NCBI GenBank assembly: GCA_046350935.1
Contig: JAXLZK010000024.1
Coordinates: forward strand, 1 to 56,371
Source of the DNA: Nitrobium sp046350935
GTDB taxonomy: Bacteria > Nitrospirota > Thermodesulfovibrionia > Thermodesulfovibrionales > Dissulfurispiraceae
Direction: 5' to 3'
DNA: 56,371 bases
The position numbers were made by a program, and so were the translations under genes. This document shows positions 25,961 to 33,913 of this stretch, in pieces (positions within the stretch are counted from its first letter, which is position 1; every line of letters starts with the position of its first letter). Under the pieces are notes generated by a model. That model did no database searches. It had not been told where the DNA came from and was given only the letters and a program-made list of their open reading frames with translations.

Positions 25961-27460
25961 CTACCGGGCCGCCCTTCTCCCTGCCAGCGCGGCGGCTCCT
26001 GCCAGCACTATGAGTCCCGCTCCCAGCGGGTATTCGATGCCGTACACCATCGGCAGCAGGGCGAACCGCGCTGCGCTCCTCAGTGCCTCGTGCCTCCTGA
26101 TGAAATCGGCCAGCGGGGGAGATGCCCGGTAATAGAGCTGCACCAGGCTTCTGCCCAGAGGGTGCGGGAGGAGCCGGGAATCCCTGAACTCCCTCAGGAC
26201 CCTGACATGGCGGTCGAAGGGAGATCCGAACGCCGCCGTTGCAATGAAGCATCCGCTGTTCACCGTTGCCGTGGCCCCTCCTGTTCCGGAACCGACCGGG
26301 GAGGCGACGCCCACGGGGTCCGCGATAGTGCCGTCCGCCGCCCCGTCGGAATCGCCGCTCCCGCCGTCGATGAGGGTCAGCGTTACGGAGCTGCCGCTTA
26401 TCACCGCGTTGGGATATTCGGAAAAGCCCCCCGCGGCGGCCTTGTAGATCCTGCTCCCCGTGGGAATGGTGTCCGGCATGGTGAGGACCGCCGTAACGGT
26501 GCCGCCCTGCGCGATGCCGCGCACCGTGAAGCGTACCATCCCGTGGAAAAACTGGAAGTCCGCCGGCTTGCCCGTCTGATTCAGGCTCGCGCTTGTATCC
26601 GCCAGTGAAGAGACATCCGCAAGAGAGGCCCCCCTGTTGGCGGATACGTCGATGGTGAGAGAGCCGGTGCCGGTGGCTGCCGGGGGAGTGGCGCGTGCAG
26701 GATCCGAGGGAAAGGCGTCCGTCTGGTCGGGCACTCCGTCTCCGTCGGCATCCGCTGCCGCGGCTGCAGTGAGGAAGCTCCAGGTGAAAGCGGTCGAGAG
26801 TGCGTTGCCTGAGAGGTCCCGCATCCCGACGGAAAGGGAGGCGGTGTAGGTCGTATTGTTTGCAAGGGGCGCCGAAGGGGTGAAGGTGGCGGTCTTGTTC
26901 GTATCGTTGTAGGACACCGTTCCGGCCACCGCCCCGTTATTGATCCTAAAGGTCGTCGACGAAATAGTGGACGCGTCCATGGATTCGTTGAAGGTCGCGG
27001 CAACCGTCGTAGAGGTGGATACCCCGGAGGCGTTGTCCGCGGGGCTCACCGAGACGACGGCGGGAGGTGTCAGATCAGCGGGCAATATTATGCTTACCGT
27101 TGCGGACCTGCCGAGGGAGACGTTCCCCGCGGCATCCTGCGCCCAGGCATAGAGGGTCCTGCTTCCCGCAGAGCTGAAGGTGAAGCCGGCGGGCGGGGTT
27201 GCGCTCCACCCCACGGTTCCCGCCAGGGGAGTGGAGGCGGTCTCGGTGAGCAGGTATCCTGTTACGCCGGTGTTGTCGGTGGCGGTGAAGACAGTAATGG
27301 CGACAGTAAGGGAGTTCGAGACGAGGGGAATGTTAAAGGAGGTTACGACCGGCGGAGTCGTATCCGCAAGCCCGGCAGAAAGGGCACGGACGCTGTCCGA
27401 TACCGCCGCAAGGACGACGGCAAGGACGGAGATGAAAAGCAGGAAAGCGCGTCTCCTCAT
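25961..27460 (-). CDS. Surface protein: Ig-like domains, anchor-U region and CFI-box C-terminus
   Basis: 499 residues with a signal-like N-terminus (about 1-30). In order: an Ig-like domain (about 32-125, TTPPVVTSF to ATVSI), a Big_5-type domain (about 130-232, DLTPPAVVSVSPADNASGVS), a thrombospondin-3-like calcium motif DADGDGVPDQTDAFPSDP (about 237-254), a beta region resembling the choice-of-anchor U domain (about 290-385), then CFIATAAFGSPFDRHVRVLR (about 400-419) and a final membrane helix with a basic tail RRAAR. The CFIATAA block defines the CFI-box-CTERM class, thought to mark sorted or anchored exoproteins. It is probably cell-surface; ligand unknown. Confidence 0.85.
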   Translation of the reverse strand: MRRRAFLLFISVLAVVLAAVSDSVRALSAGLADTTPPVVTSFNIPLVSNSLTVAITVFTATDNTGVTGYLLTETASTPLAGTVGWSATPPAGFTFSSAGSRTLYAWAQDAAGNVSLGRSATVSIILPADLTPPAVVSVSPADNASGVSTSTTVAATFNESMDASTISSTTFRINNGAVAGTVSYNDTNKTATFTPSAPLANNTTYTASLSVGMRDLSGNALSTAFTWSFLTAAAAADADGDGVPDQTDAFPSDPARATPPAATGTGSLTIDVSANRGASLADVSSLADTSASLNQTGKPADFQFFHGMVRFTVRGIAQGGTVTAVLTMPDTIPTGSRIYKAAAGGFSEYPNAVISGSSVTLTLIDGGSGDSDGAADGTIADPVGVASPVGSGTGGATATVNSGCFIATAAFGSPFDRHVRVLREFRDSRLLPHPLGRSLVQLYYRASPPLADFIRRHEALRSAARFALLPMVYGIEYPLGAGLIVLAGAAALAGRRAAR

Positions 27461-27821
27461 TGCGTCCTCCTTTGGGTGAAATAAATAGGGGCCGGCAGGA
27501 ATGTACCTCCTGCTTAAAAGATAGCAGATGGGGAAAAGAAGTCAAGAGAGACAGGGAGCTGCTGAGCAGGACAGGCGAAGGGTGCGGCAGGGCGAAACAG
27601 GCAAAGCCCGGAAGTGTCCATTGCTGCGCCTGTACACGCTATGACCGGTATCATAAGGGAAGGGGGGCCTGGACAGGAGATCCACCCTGGTGGTGAAGGA
27701 AATCGTGGCCGACTATGCATTTTCGGACCGCGTACGGTCGGACGAGGAAATGCGCTACGGGCTCTAGGGGTCTCGGCCACAGACCGAAAGCCCTAAAGCC
27801 CGTAGCTGTTTACAGAAGGCC
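27461..27821. other. Structured intergenic region
   Basis: About 360 bp without a supportable gene. It includes the strong nested hairpins at 27717-27806. Read on the minus strand this is the 5' region of the surface-protein gene, whose GGAGG ribosome site is present; on the plus strand no gene follows within 4.9 kb. Confidence 0.45.
27717..27806. ncRNA. Candidate structured RNA, two adjacent multi-stem hairpins
   Basis: Hairpin 1: GCATTT (27717-27722) with AAATGC (27748-27753), enclosing GACCG-CGTA-CGGTC. Hairpin 2: GCTACGGGCT (27754-27763) with AGCCCGTAGC (27797-27806), ten perfect pairs, enclosing TAGGG/CCCTA and GTCT/AGAC. The two are directly adjacent. No T-run follows either strand, so this is not a plain terminator. 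It matches no RNA family I know, and its strand is undecided. Confidence 0.4.
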
Positions 27822-28136
27822 CTACTCCACCGGGGTGACTACAGCCATGACGACCAATCTTTCCCCCCTGTCGGCCTTGAAGCCGTGGGGAATCATGGGA
27901 TCGCACAGAATAGCCGTTTTCTCGTCGGCGACAATGGTTTCCTCTCCTACCGTGAAGGTCCCCTTTCCCTCCACGCAGTACATCATGAGCCGGAGGGGGG
28001 CCTTGTGCGGGGTCAGCTCCTGGCCCGCCTCGAGGCACATGAGCGCGATGCGCATCTCGGGTTTGTCGGAAAGCATCTCTCGTGAAATCCTGTTGGAATG
28101 AAAGGTGATCAGCTTCTTCAAATCGAGTATTTCCAT
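27822..28136 (-). CDS. Small cupin-domain protein
   Basis: 104 residues forming a single cupin barrel: LTPHKAPLRLMMYCVEGKG (motif 1, with only one clear His) and ILCDPMIPHGFKADRGERL (motif 2). The ATG at 28136 has a textbook GAGGAGG six bases upstream; a longer frame from 28259 has no such support. It is the last gene of the minus-strand nitric oxide locus, 158 bp after the ferredoxin gene. Small cupins often sense or bind a metal or ligand; nothing more specific can be said. Confidence 0.82.
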   Translation of the reverse strand: MEILDLKKLITFHSNRISREMLSDKPEMRIALMCLEAGQELTPHKAPLRLMMYCVEGKGTFTVGEETIVADEKTAILCDPMIPHGFKADRGERLVVMAVVTPVE

Positions 28137-28294
28137 TCTATCCTCCTCAATGAAGCGGTGGCGCAGCAAGAAAGCGGCGGCTAAAGAGACACCAGTACCG
28201 GGAGCTGTGCAGTCGAAAGGGCAGGGGCGCTCCCGCTCCCCTATCATACCATGACTCACTGTCGGAAAGGCGCGTCAGGGGGAGCGCTATGCTT

Positions 28295-29269
28295 TCATCC
28301 CGGCATCCCGGCTGCATCGTCGATGGCGCCCTTTTGTCCGGTGCGGAGCTTCTCCCCGTTCGTCACCGCCTCCTGAGCCGGGGACGCCTGCTTCTCTCCC
28401 CGCTGGAAGTGGAAAAGGCCCTTCCCCTCGCCGAGCTCCCGGTGGCAGGCGGCGATGCAGGCCCCGCAATTGACGCAGGAGATGTCCCGCTTGTTTTTCC
28501 GCGGCAGCACATTCATAAAGCAGGCTTTTTCGCACCCCTTGCAATCCGTGCATTCGGAAATCCGGGAGGTGTCCATCTTTATCCGGAGCGATACGGGGCT
28601 GACCCAGCCGAAAAGCATCTGCATGAGTCCGGGGGCGCACACGAACTTGCAAAAGACATGCCGTACGAAAATGGACCCGATAAGGATATAGATGGAGACC
28701 CCGATGATGCCTGCCTTCACTCCGAAGGTGAAGTTCCAGGTAAAGATCTGGTGCCATATGGTCTTGGGAGCGACGAAATAGCCGGTGAGCGCCACGCCGC
28801 CGAGCAGGGGCAGGGTGATCAGGCTCACCAGGGCGAGCATGCCGAAGACGAAACGGTTCGGATGCGGCTGCTCAGGATCGTTGGGCTTTTTCCCGTAGAG
28901 GCTCCTCCGTCCCAGGAGTTTCAGGGTGAGGTAATCGGACAGCTCGAAAAGCGTCCCTTCGGGGCAGAGCCAGCCGCAGAAGAACCTTCCCCCTATGTAG
29001 CCGGCCAGGGGGAAAATGGCGAGAACCACGAGCCAGGGAAGGATGGCGTTCAGGAGGAACTGCACCGCGACATGCAGCGATCCCGTCAGGCTCTGATCGG
29101 TCATGAACCCCGCTTTCAACCCGAGCGTCCATACCTTGCCGAACAGGAACAGTTCCTTTGTCGCCGTATCGTAGCGCAGGATATCGAAGACAGGAATCAG
29201 GAATATCAGGAGGATGAACCCAACCTGGGTGACCCTTCGACTTCTTTTTAGAAATTTTTCGGTCATCAT
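28295..29269 (-). CDS. NapH-like membrane ferredoxin
   Basis: 324 residues. About five membrane helices, with the polyferredoxin-type motifs FCGWLCPEG (about 95-103) and FCKFVCAPG (about 210-218) and two cytoplasmic 4Fe-4S clusters, CTDCKGCEKAC (about 240-250) and CVNCGACIAAC (about 268-278). The family (NapH, NosR C-terminus, CcoG/RdxA) passes electrons across or into the membrane or helps copper and heme oxidase assembly. Two ATGs occur in tandem at 29269 and 29266. Placement after norCB suggests service to the nitric oxide reductase or its maturation, by inference. Confidence 0.85.
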   Translation of the reverse strand: MMTEKFLKRSRRVTQVGFILLIFLIPVFDILRYDTATKELFLFGKVWTLGLKAGFMTDQSLTGSLHVAVQFLLNAILPWLVVLAIFPLAGYIGGRFFCGWLCPEGTLFELSDYLTLKLLGRRSLYGKKPNDPEQPHPNRFVFGMLALVSLITLPLLGGVALTGYFVAPKTIWHQIFTWNFTFGVKAGIIGVSIYILIGSIFVRHVFCKFVCAPGLMQMLFGWVSPVSLRIKMDTSRISECTDCKGCEKACFMNVLPRKNKRDISCVNCGACIAACHRELGEGKGLFHFQRGEKQASPAQEAVTNGEKLRTGQKGAIDDAAGMPG

Positions 29270-29375
29270 GATTTTACCTTATCACGCGAGGAGGGAGGGG
29301 CGGTATGAGGCAGATCATACGAGAGAAGCCGCGGCGCCTTCGCAGAGGCGCGGGGAAAGAGGAGGCCTGCAGTCT

Positions 29376-30290
29376 TTACCACCACCTCCAGAGGGAGATG
29401 ACGAAAATGATCACGAAGGTGAGGGTGAGGTTCATATAGGCCATGAAGAAGAAAGCCTTCAGAAACAATGGCTTCTGCCTCTCTTCCTCTATGGAAAGGA
29501 GCCTCCCGAAGACCGGCATGGCCAGGACCTTCTCCTCCCCGTGCGGTGCGTTTTTCAGGACATCGGTGAGATCGTGCCCCGCGGTATGCTTGCGCATATG
29601 GAGGCCCTCCTTCCAGAGCGCGCTCTGCGACACATCGTAAATAACCCCTTTATACGCAAAGCAGGCAGGCCGCCCCTCCCTCCCGTCGTAATTGGACAGC
29701 TGGCCTGAAGAGCAGTCGCCGGGGCCGTTCGAAGGAGAGGCGCACTGCTTCCGCTTCATCCGGGGGCCGACAAAAAAAGTCACCAGGGCAGCGCTTGTGA
29801 GCATCACGAGGAAAAGGAATATCTTGATCGCAAGGAGGATGCCGAACCGCGTCGTATAAAACATTTCGAGGGAGGGCACCCGCGCAACGGTCAGCAGAAT
29901 GCCCGTGAGGGAGACGACGGTCATGGAAATCCAGCCGAGACGCAGCTCTCCCTTGGGGAGCCCTTTTGCCGCATAGGCGGGCTTCAGCAGGATATGGACA
30001 TACAGGATGGCGCCGAACCAGGTGATGGCGCTCATCATGTGAAGGTAGCCCACGATCAGCCGCACCACCCGTTGCGTGGTGGAGAGTTGCCTGGAGAGGC
30101 CCTTGGCCTTCTGCTCAGCGAGAAACGCCTTCCCCCGTGGGGTGAGGGCTCCGCCCCCCACCGCTTCCACATGGCAGTCGCGGCACTGGAGGCGTGTCTG
30201 CCTTGCATACTCGACGGTGGCATGCGCGGGAGGGACGAAGAGGGACAGAGTAATGAGGCATAGCATAAGGGAAACGAGCTGTCTTTTCAT
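29376..30290 (-). CDS. Membrane protein with c-type heme motif, CopD-like helices and cytochrome b5-like domain
   Basis: 304 residues. A signal-like N-terminus is followed by CRDCH (residues 36-40), a single c-type heme site; then four membrane helices of CopD/DUF-type (about 75-190, with GYLHMMSAITWFGAILYVH); then a hydrophilic domain with YKGVIYDVSQSALWKEG and MRKHTAGHDLT, as in bacterial cytochrome b5-like domains (about 215-270); then a last helix ending LWRWW. Start ATG 30290 is preferred to 30326. It could carry electrons to or from the neighbouring reductase. The domain combination is unusual. Confidence 0.75.
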   Translation of the reverse strand: MKRQLVSLMLCLITLSLFVPPAHATVEYARQTRLQCRDCHVEAVGGGALTPRGKAFLAEQKAKGLSRQLSTTQRVVRLIVGYLHMMSAITWFGAILYVHILLKPAYAAKGLPKGELRLGWISMTVVSLTGILLTVARVPSLEMFYTTRFGILLAIKIFLFLVMLTSAALVTFFVGPRMKRKQCASPSNGPGDCSSGQLSNYDGREGRPACFAYKGVIYDVSQSALWKEGLHMRKHTAGHDLTDVLKNAPHGEEKVLAMPVFGRLLSIEEERQKPLFLKAFFFMAYMNLTLTFVIIFVISLWRWW

Positions 30291-30318
30291 GGGAATTATT
30301 ATAGAGGAATAAGGGGGA

Positions 30319-30374
30319 GTACGCAAGGGAGAAGGGGGCTCCCTTGCGTACCGGGGGTACGGCTCGCGGCCGTA
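30319..30374 (-). other. Two hairpins between norB and the b5/CopD-like gene
   Basis: GTACGCAAGGGAG (30319-30331) and CTCCCTTGCGTAC (30339-30351) form a perfect 13-bp stem with a 7-nt loop. Next to it TACGGC/GCCGTA (30358-30374) makes a 6-bp stem. They lie in the 122-bp gap after norB. No T-run follows, so a factor-independent terminator is not proven; an RNA-processing or attenuating element that sets lower expression of the downstream genes is possible. Confidence 0.45.
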
Positions 30375-30412
30375 GCTTTACAATCTATTATAGTACATTT
30401 TCGGCAAGACCG

Positions 30413-31804
30413 TTATGCCCTCTCCGGAGCGGCGGAGACAGCGGATGCAGGCTCCTTCCCGAGCTTGAAGAAGTCCGTGACGAAAATCGCCACTCCAATG
30501 AGGAAGCCCACGCCGAAAATGGCCCTGAGAATCCAGAACCAGAGGTTATAGTTGGCCTTGACCGCAACGTAATCGAGGCCCATGAGGCGCTCCATATAGG
30601 TCTGGACCATTCCGGCGCCGGTGATGGTCAGCACGATGAACACCATGGAGATGGTCATCCACCAGAAGGACTGGAACGCCCTCGACGAGTTGAAGCTCTT
30701 CACTCCCCGGATGGCGGGAAGGGTTACGTAGATCATGGCAAGGACCAGGAGCACATAGGCGCCGTAGAAAGCGAGGTGCCCGTGGGCGGTGGTGATCTGC
30801 GTGCCGTGCGTCCATTTGTTGACCTGGGGAAGGGTATGGATCACGCCCCAGAGTCCGGCGCCCACGAAGTTGAAGATGGCATGGGCGACGGTGTAATACT
30901 GGCCGGGCCTGTTCGCGACGGCCCTGTTTTCACGGGTGGTTCTGAAGGCGTCCCACACCATGACGAGCAGGGGAATGGGCTCAAGAGAGCTGAAGATGCC
31001 GCCGACCCACAGCCAGTAGCCGGGGGTTCCGATCCAGTAGTAGTGATGCCCGGTCCCGAGAATACCGGTAAAAAGCACGAGGCCGACTTCGATGTACATC
31101 CATCTTTCGAGAACTTCCCTCTTGGCGCCGGTGACTTTCATCAGCATAAAGGCGAGGAGCGCACCCGCGATGACTTCCCATGATCCTTCCACCCAGAGAT
31201 GGACGACCCACCACCACCACCACTGGTCCTTGACCATGCTTTTCGTGTAGGCCATTCCCGGCAGATACATCAGGGCAAGAAAAAGCAGACCGCCAAGAAG
31301 GGTTCCCTGGATACCCGTCCATTTCTTTGTCTTGAGCATCGTCATGAAGCAGTTGAGCAGGAAGAGGAGGACCGAGACCACGATAAGGATGTCGGCCCAG
31401 CGCGGCGCTTCGATGTATTCCCTGCCCTCGTTCAGCAGCCGGGTTCCGAGCACCAGCGAGTTTGCCTGGGGATTGAAGCCCATCCAGATATACCCGAGTA
31501 CCACCGCGGTGATCGCGACGACCGTCGCCCAGAACTGGAAGAGGGCGAGCGGTATGCTCCACAGCTCGGTTTCGGACTCTTCGGGGACTACATAATAGGT
31601 GGCGCCCATCAGGCCGACGAGGAGCCACACCACCAAGGCGTTGATGTGAAGGGTGCGGATCGTGTTGAAATTGAGGAAAAAGAAGTCAGGCCACATGAAC
31701 TGCAGGGCCGCGACGATGCCGACCAGCACCTGCACCAGGAACAGAATGACCGCAAACGTGTAGAAGTATTGCGCTATTTTTTGACTTTCGTATTTGATGC
31801 TCAT
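30413..31804 (-). CDS. norB: Nitric oxide reductase subunit B (cNOR type)
   Basis: Reduces two NO to N2O at a heme b3-FeB site in the cytoplasmic membrane. 463 residues, about 12 helices, without the N-terminal extension of quinol-type enzymes. The FeB ligands and nearby glutamates are all present: VVHLWVEGSWEVI (His plus two Glu) and GTGHHYYWIG (two His); TLHINALVVWLLVG and ITTAHGHLAFYGAY hold the heme ligands. It starts 13 bp after norC and must act with it. Confidence 0.96.
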   Translation of the reverse strand: MSIKYESQKIAQYFYTFAVILFLVQVLVGIVAALQFMWPDFFFLNFNTIRTLHINALVVWLLVGLMGATYYVVPEESETELWSIPLALFQFWATVVAITAVVLGYIWMGFNPQANSLVLGTRLLNEGREYIEAPRWADILIVVSVLLFLLNCFMTMLKTKKWTGIQGTLLGGLLFLALMYLPGMAYTKSMVKDQWWWWWVVHLWVEGSWEVIAGALLAFMLMKVTGAKREVLERWMYIEVGLVLFTGILGTGHHYYWIGTPGYWLWVGGIFSSLEPIPLLVMVWDAFRTTRENRAVANRPGQYYTVAHAIFNFVGAGLWGVIHTLPQVNKWTHGTQITTAHGHLAFYGAYVLLVLAMIYVTLPAIRGVKSFNSSRAFQSFWWMTISMVFIVLTITGAGMVQTYMERLMGLDYVAVKANYNLWFWILRAIFGVGFLIGVAIFVTDFFKLGKEPASAVSAAPERA

Positions 31805-31817
31805 TGTCCCTCCCCTC

Positions 31818-32492
31818 CTATTTCAGCGAAGCCATGTAATCGGTTAGATCGTTCAAGTCCTTCTCGCTCAGGTGCCCGTACGGCGGCATTGCGGAATTGG
31901 GCGTAAAAGCCTTCGGGTCCTTGAAATGCCCGAGGAGCCACGCTCTGTCCCTCTTGCTCCCCACATGGTTGAGGGCGGGACCGGTGGTGCCTCCGATGCC
32001 GCTGACCGAGTGGCATCCGGTGCAGTTCTGCGCCCGGTACACCTTCTCTCCAGGGGTGAGCTCCTTTCCTCCCACTCCCGATGCGACGGCAAGGACCGGT
32101 TTGGGCGGCCAGCCGTTGGTGTCGACTTTCGAGATCCAGTCGAGGAACGTGATCAGGTTGTCCGCCTCGGCGGCGTTGATGCCGAGCTTCGGCATGGACG
32201 CACCGGAGTTGACCGCTTTCGGGTCCATCAGGAACTGCTTCAAGTATCCTTTGGGCTTCTTCTCCGTCACCTTCGTCATGTCGGGCGCGAAATAGGAGCC
32301 GTTTCCGAAAATGGTATGGCACCCGATACAGTCGTATTTGTGCCAGACCATCTTCCCTGCGTTCACTTCTTCGGTGATTTCCGGAGCCCTTTTGTCAAGC
32401 TGACTCATGGTGTCGTAAGTAAGGGCAAGGAAGATCACGAAAAAGAAGACACTACCGACAATAAATAGATTTCTTGCTGCCTTGTTACCCAT
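31818..32492 (-). CDS. norC: Nitric oxide reductase subunit C with an extra cytochrome c domain
   Basis: 224 residues. An N-terminal anchor helix (about 8-28) is followed by YDCIGCHTIFGNGSYFAPD (first heme c), where NorC normally ends after about 150 residues; here a second cytochrome c domain with CTGCH follows (about 140-224, YRAQNCTGCHSVSGIGG, axial Met probably in AMPPYG). The second heme would make it a diheme electron entry subunit. ATG 32492 is chosen because GGGGAGG lies seven bases upstream; a longer frame to 32558 has no such site. An FNR-type promoter precedes it. Confidence 0.93.
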   Translation of the reverse strand: MGNKAARNLFIVGSVFFFVIFLALTYDTMSQLDKRAPEITEEVNAGKMVWHKYDCIGCHTIFGNGSYFAPDMTKVTEKKPKGYLKQFLMDPKAVNSGASMPKLGINAAEADNLITFLDWISKVDTNGWPPKPVLAVASGVGGKELTPGEKVYRAQNCTGCHSVSGIGGTTGPALNHVGSKRDRAWLLGHFKDPKAFTPNSAMPPYGHLSEKDLNDLTDYMASLK

Positions 32493-32559
32493 TGATACAC
32501 CTCCCCATAGAGCATGCGCCTTCCTTCTTCGCGCCGGATATTCCGGCTTTGCTGACAAG

Positions 32560-32602
32560 ATTATAGACTGTACGAAGAAGCGGGGCTATGATTTAAATCA
32601 TA
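32560..32602 (-). promoter_or_regulatory. FNR/DNR-type promoter of norC
   Basis: The perfect palindrome TATGATTTAAATCATA (32587-32602) resembles the FNR/DNR consensus TTGAT-N4-ATCAA. On the minus strand a perfect TATAAT occupies 32565-32560. The box centre is 34.5 bp from the 3' end of the -10, exactly the class II spacing that centres the activator at -41.5. Start of transcription is expected near 32553, about 60 nt before the norC ATG. Confidence 0.72.
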
Positions 32603-32672
32603 AGAAGTAAAGAATAAGCGGAGAGGTGCCGGAGTTGTTTTTCTTGTCTTTTCGGGCCTGTCTTCCCGGACA

Positions 32673-32717
32673 TATGATGCGCGTCATAGTTTTCGGGCTG
32701 TCTTATGAGGGTACAAT
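32673..32717 (+). promoter_or_regulatory. FNR/DNR-type promoter of the CBS-HPP pair
   Basis: TATGATGCGCGTCATA (32673-32688) is a near-perfect palindrome of the same family as the norC box. TACAAT follows at 32712-32717, 25 bp before the ATG at 32742. The box centre would be near -43.5, two bases off the ideal, so this site is weaker than the norC one. Confidence 0.55.
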
Positions 32718-32741
32718 AAGGAAAATGGGGAGCCTACCGTT

Positions 32742-33347
32742 ATGCCGGACGAAAAGAACGAATACGATATGAAGCAGTGCGAAATAGGCGAAGAGGACCT
32801 GCGGGCGGCCCTCAGGGAGATGAAGTCGTATGTTGACGTCACGGAGGAGGACCTTAAAAAGATCTACTCCATCGCCCTGAGGCATGCGCGGGAAAGACTC
32901 GCGCAGAAGGTCTCCGTCGAAGAGGTGATGACCCGGGAGGTCGTCAGTATAAAGGGGGACGCCGATATCCACAAGGTCTCTTCCCTCCTGGCGCAGCACA
33001 GGGTCAGCGGGCTCCCGGTGGTGGACGAGGAGAACCTGGTTGTGGGAGTGGTAACGGAGGCCGACGTGCTTTCCATGGCGGGAATAGGCAGGGGGCATAC
33101 GTTCAAGGACATCGTGCGCCATATTCTCGGCGACCCGCTTCCTAAACATACGGTATCGGCCTGCCTGGTGAGGGAGGTAATGACCTCCCCCGCGATCACC
33201 ACCACTCCCGACGCCGATATAAGGGACGTGGCGGCGGTCCTGAACGAGAAAAGGATCAAAAGGCTCCCGGTGGTGGACGGCAGAGGGGCGCTGATCGGGG
33301 TGATTTCACGGGCGGACGTTGTACGGGTTATGGGGGACGCGAGCTGA
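32742..33347 (+). CDS. Two-CBS-domain protein
   Basis: 201 residues. An N-terminal helical part (about 1-55, acidic) precedes two CBS domains: VEEVMTREVVSIKGDADIHK with VSGLPVVDEENLVVGVVTEADV (about 58-115), and VREVMTSPAITTTPDADIRD with IKRLPVVDGRGALIGVISRADV (about 142-198). CBS pairs bind adenine nucleotides and gate a partner protein. The next gene, an HPP-family membrane protein, starts at the base after its stop, so it is the obvious partner. The pair diverges from norC. Confidence 0.9.
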   Translation: MPDEKNEYDMKQCEIGEEDLRAALREMKSYVDVTEEDLKKIYSIALRHARERLAQKVSVEEVMTREVVSIKGDADIHKVSSLLAQHRVSGLPVVDEENLVVGVVTEADVLSMAGIGRGHTFKDIVRHILGDPLPKHTVSACLVREVMTSPAITTTPDADIRDVAAVLNEKRIKRLPVVDGRGALIGVISRADVVRVMGDAS

Positions 33348-33893
33348 ATGGGCCTCTCCACCTACCTGTCGAAAATGAGGGGCGGGGCGAAGAGTCCTCC
33401 CGGGGTGGGCTCGAAAGAGGTCCTCTGGTCGTGGCTGGGCGCGGTCATCGGCATCGGGATCTGCGGCTATCTCTCTTCAGCTTTTTTCGAGCCGAGGGAA
33501 CTCTCCCTTCTCATCGGCTCCTTCGGAGCGTCCGCGGTTCTCGTCTACGGGGCTATCAAGAGTCCTCTCGCCCAACCGAGAAATGTGCTCGGGGGGCACA
33601 TTGTTTCTGCTCTCGTGGGGGTGGCGTGCTATAAACTGTTCGGCGGCACTCTGTGGGTGGCTTCCGCACTCGGGGTCTCTCTCGCCATTGCGGCGATGCT
33701 GCTTACCAAGACCCTTCATCCTCCCGGAGGCGCCACCGCCCTGATCGCGGTCACCGGGGGGCCGAAGGTGCATGCCCTCGGCTTCCTGTACGTCTTTATA
33801 CCGGTGGGGCTCGGCGTCCTTATCCTGCTCCTTGTCGCCGTCGTGGTGAACAACCTCTCTTCTGACAGAAAGTATCCTGAATACTGGATCTGA
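33348..33893 (+). CDS. HPP-family membrane protein
   Basis: 181 residues with about four to five membrane helices and the defining TLHPPGGATALIAV motif (about 124-137), plus SFGASAVLVYG. HPP proteins have been linked to nitrite transport in chloroplasts and cyanobacteria. Combined with the divergent norCB genes and an upstream CBS regulator in perfect apposition, a nitrite or related nitrogen-oxide transport function is a reasonable inference, not shown. Confidence 0.88.
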   Translation: MGLSTYLSKMRGGAKSPPGVGSKEVLWSWLGAVIGIGICGYLSSAFFEPRELSLLIGSFGASAVLVYGAIKSPLAQPRNVLGGHIVSALVGVACYKLFGGTLWVASALGVSLAIAAMLLTKTLHPPGGATALIAVTGGPKVHALGFLYVFIPVGLGVLILLLVAVVVNNLSSDRKYPEYWI

Positions 33894-33913
33894 CCTCTTC
33901 AGAAAGGAAAGCC

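Noticed and set aside
27461..27821. Known riboswitch (c-di-GMP, cobalamin, TPP, SAM, guanidine)
   Set aside because: I looked for core motifs of these classes in the structured region and found none convincing, so it is left as unassigned structure.
28289..29251. 320-codon frame on plus opposite the NapH-like gene
   Set aside because: Shadow frame; the minus strand has conserved Fe-S motifs.
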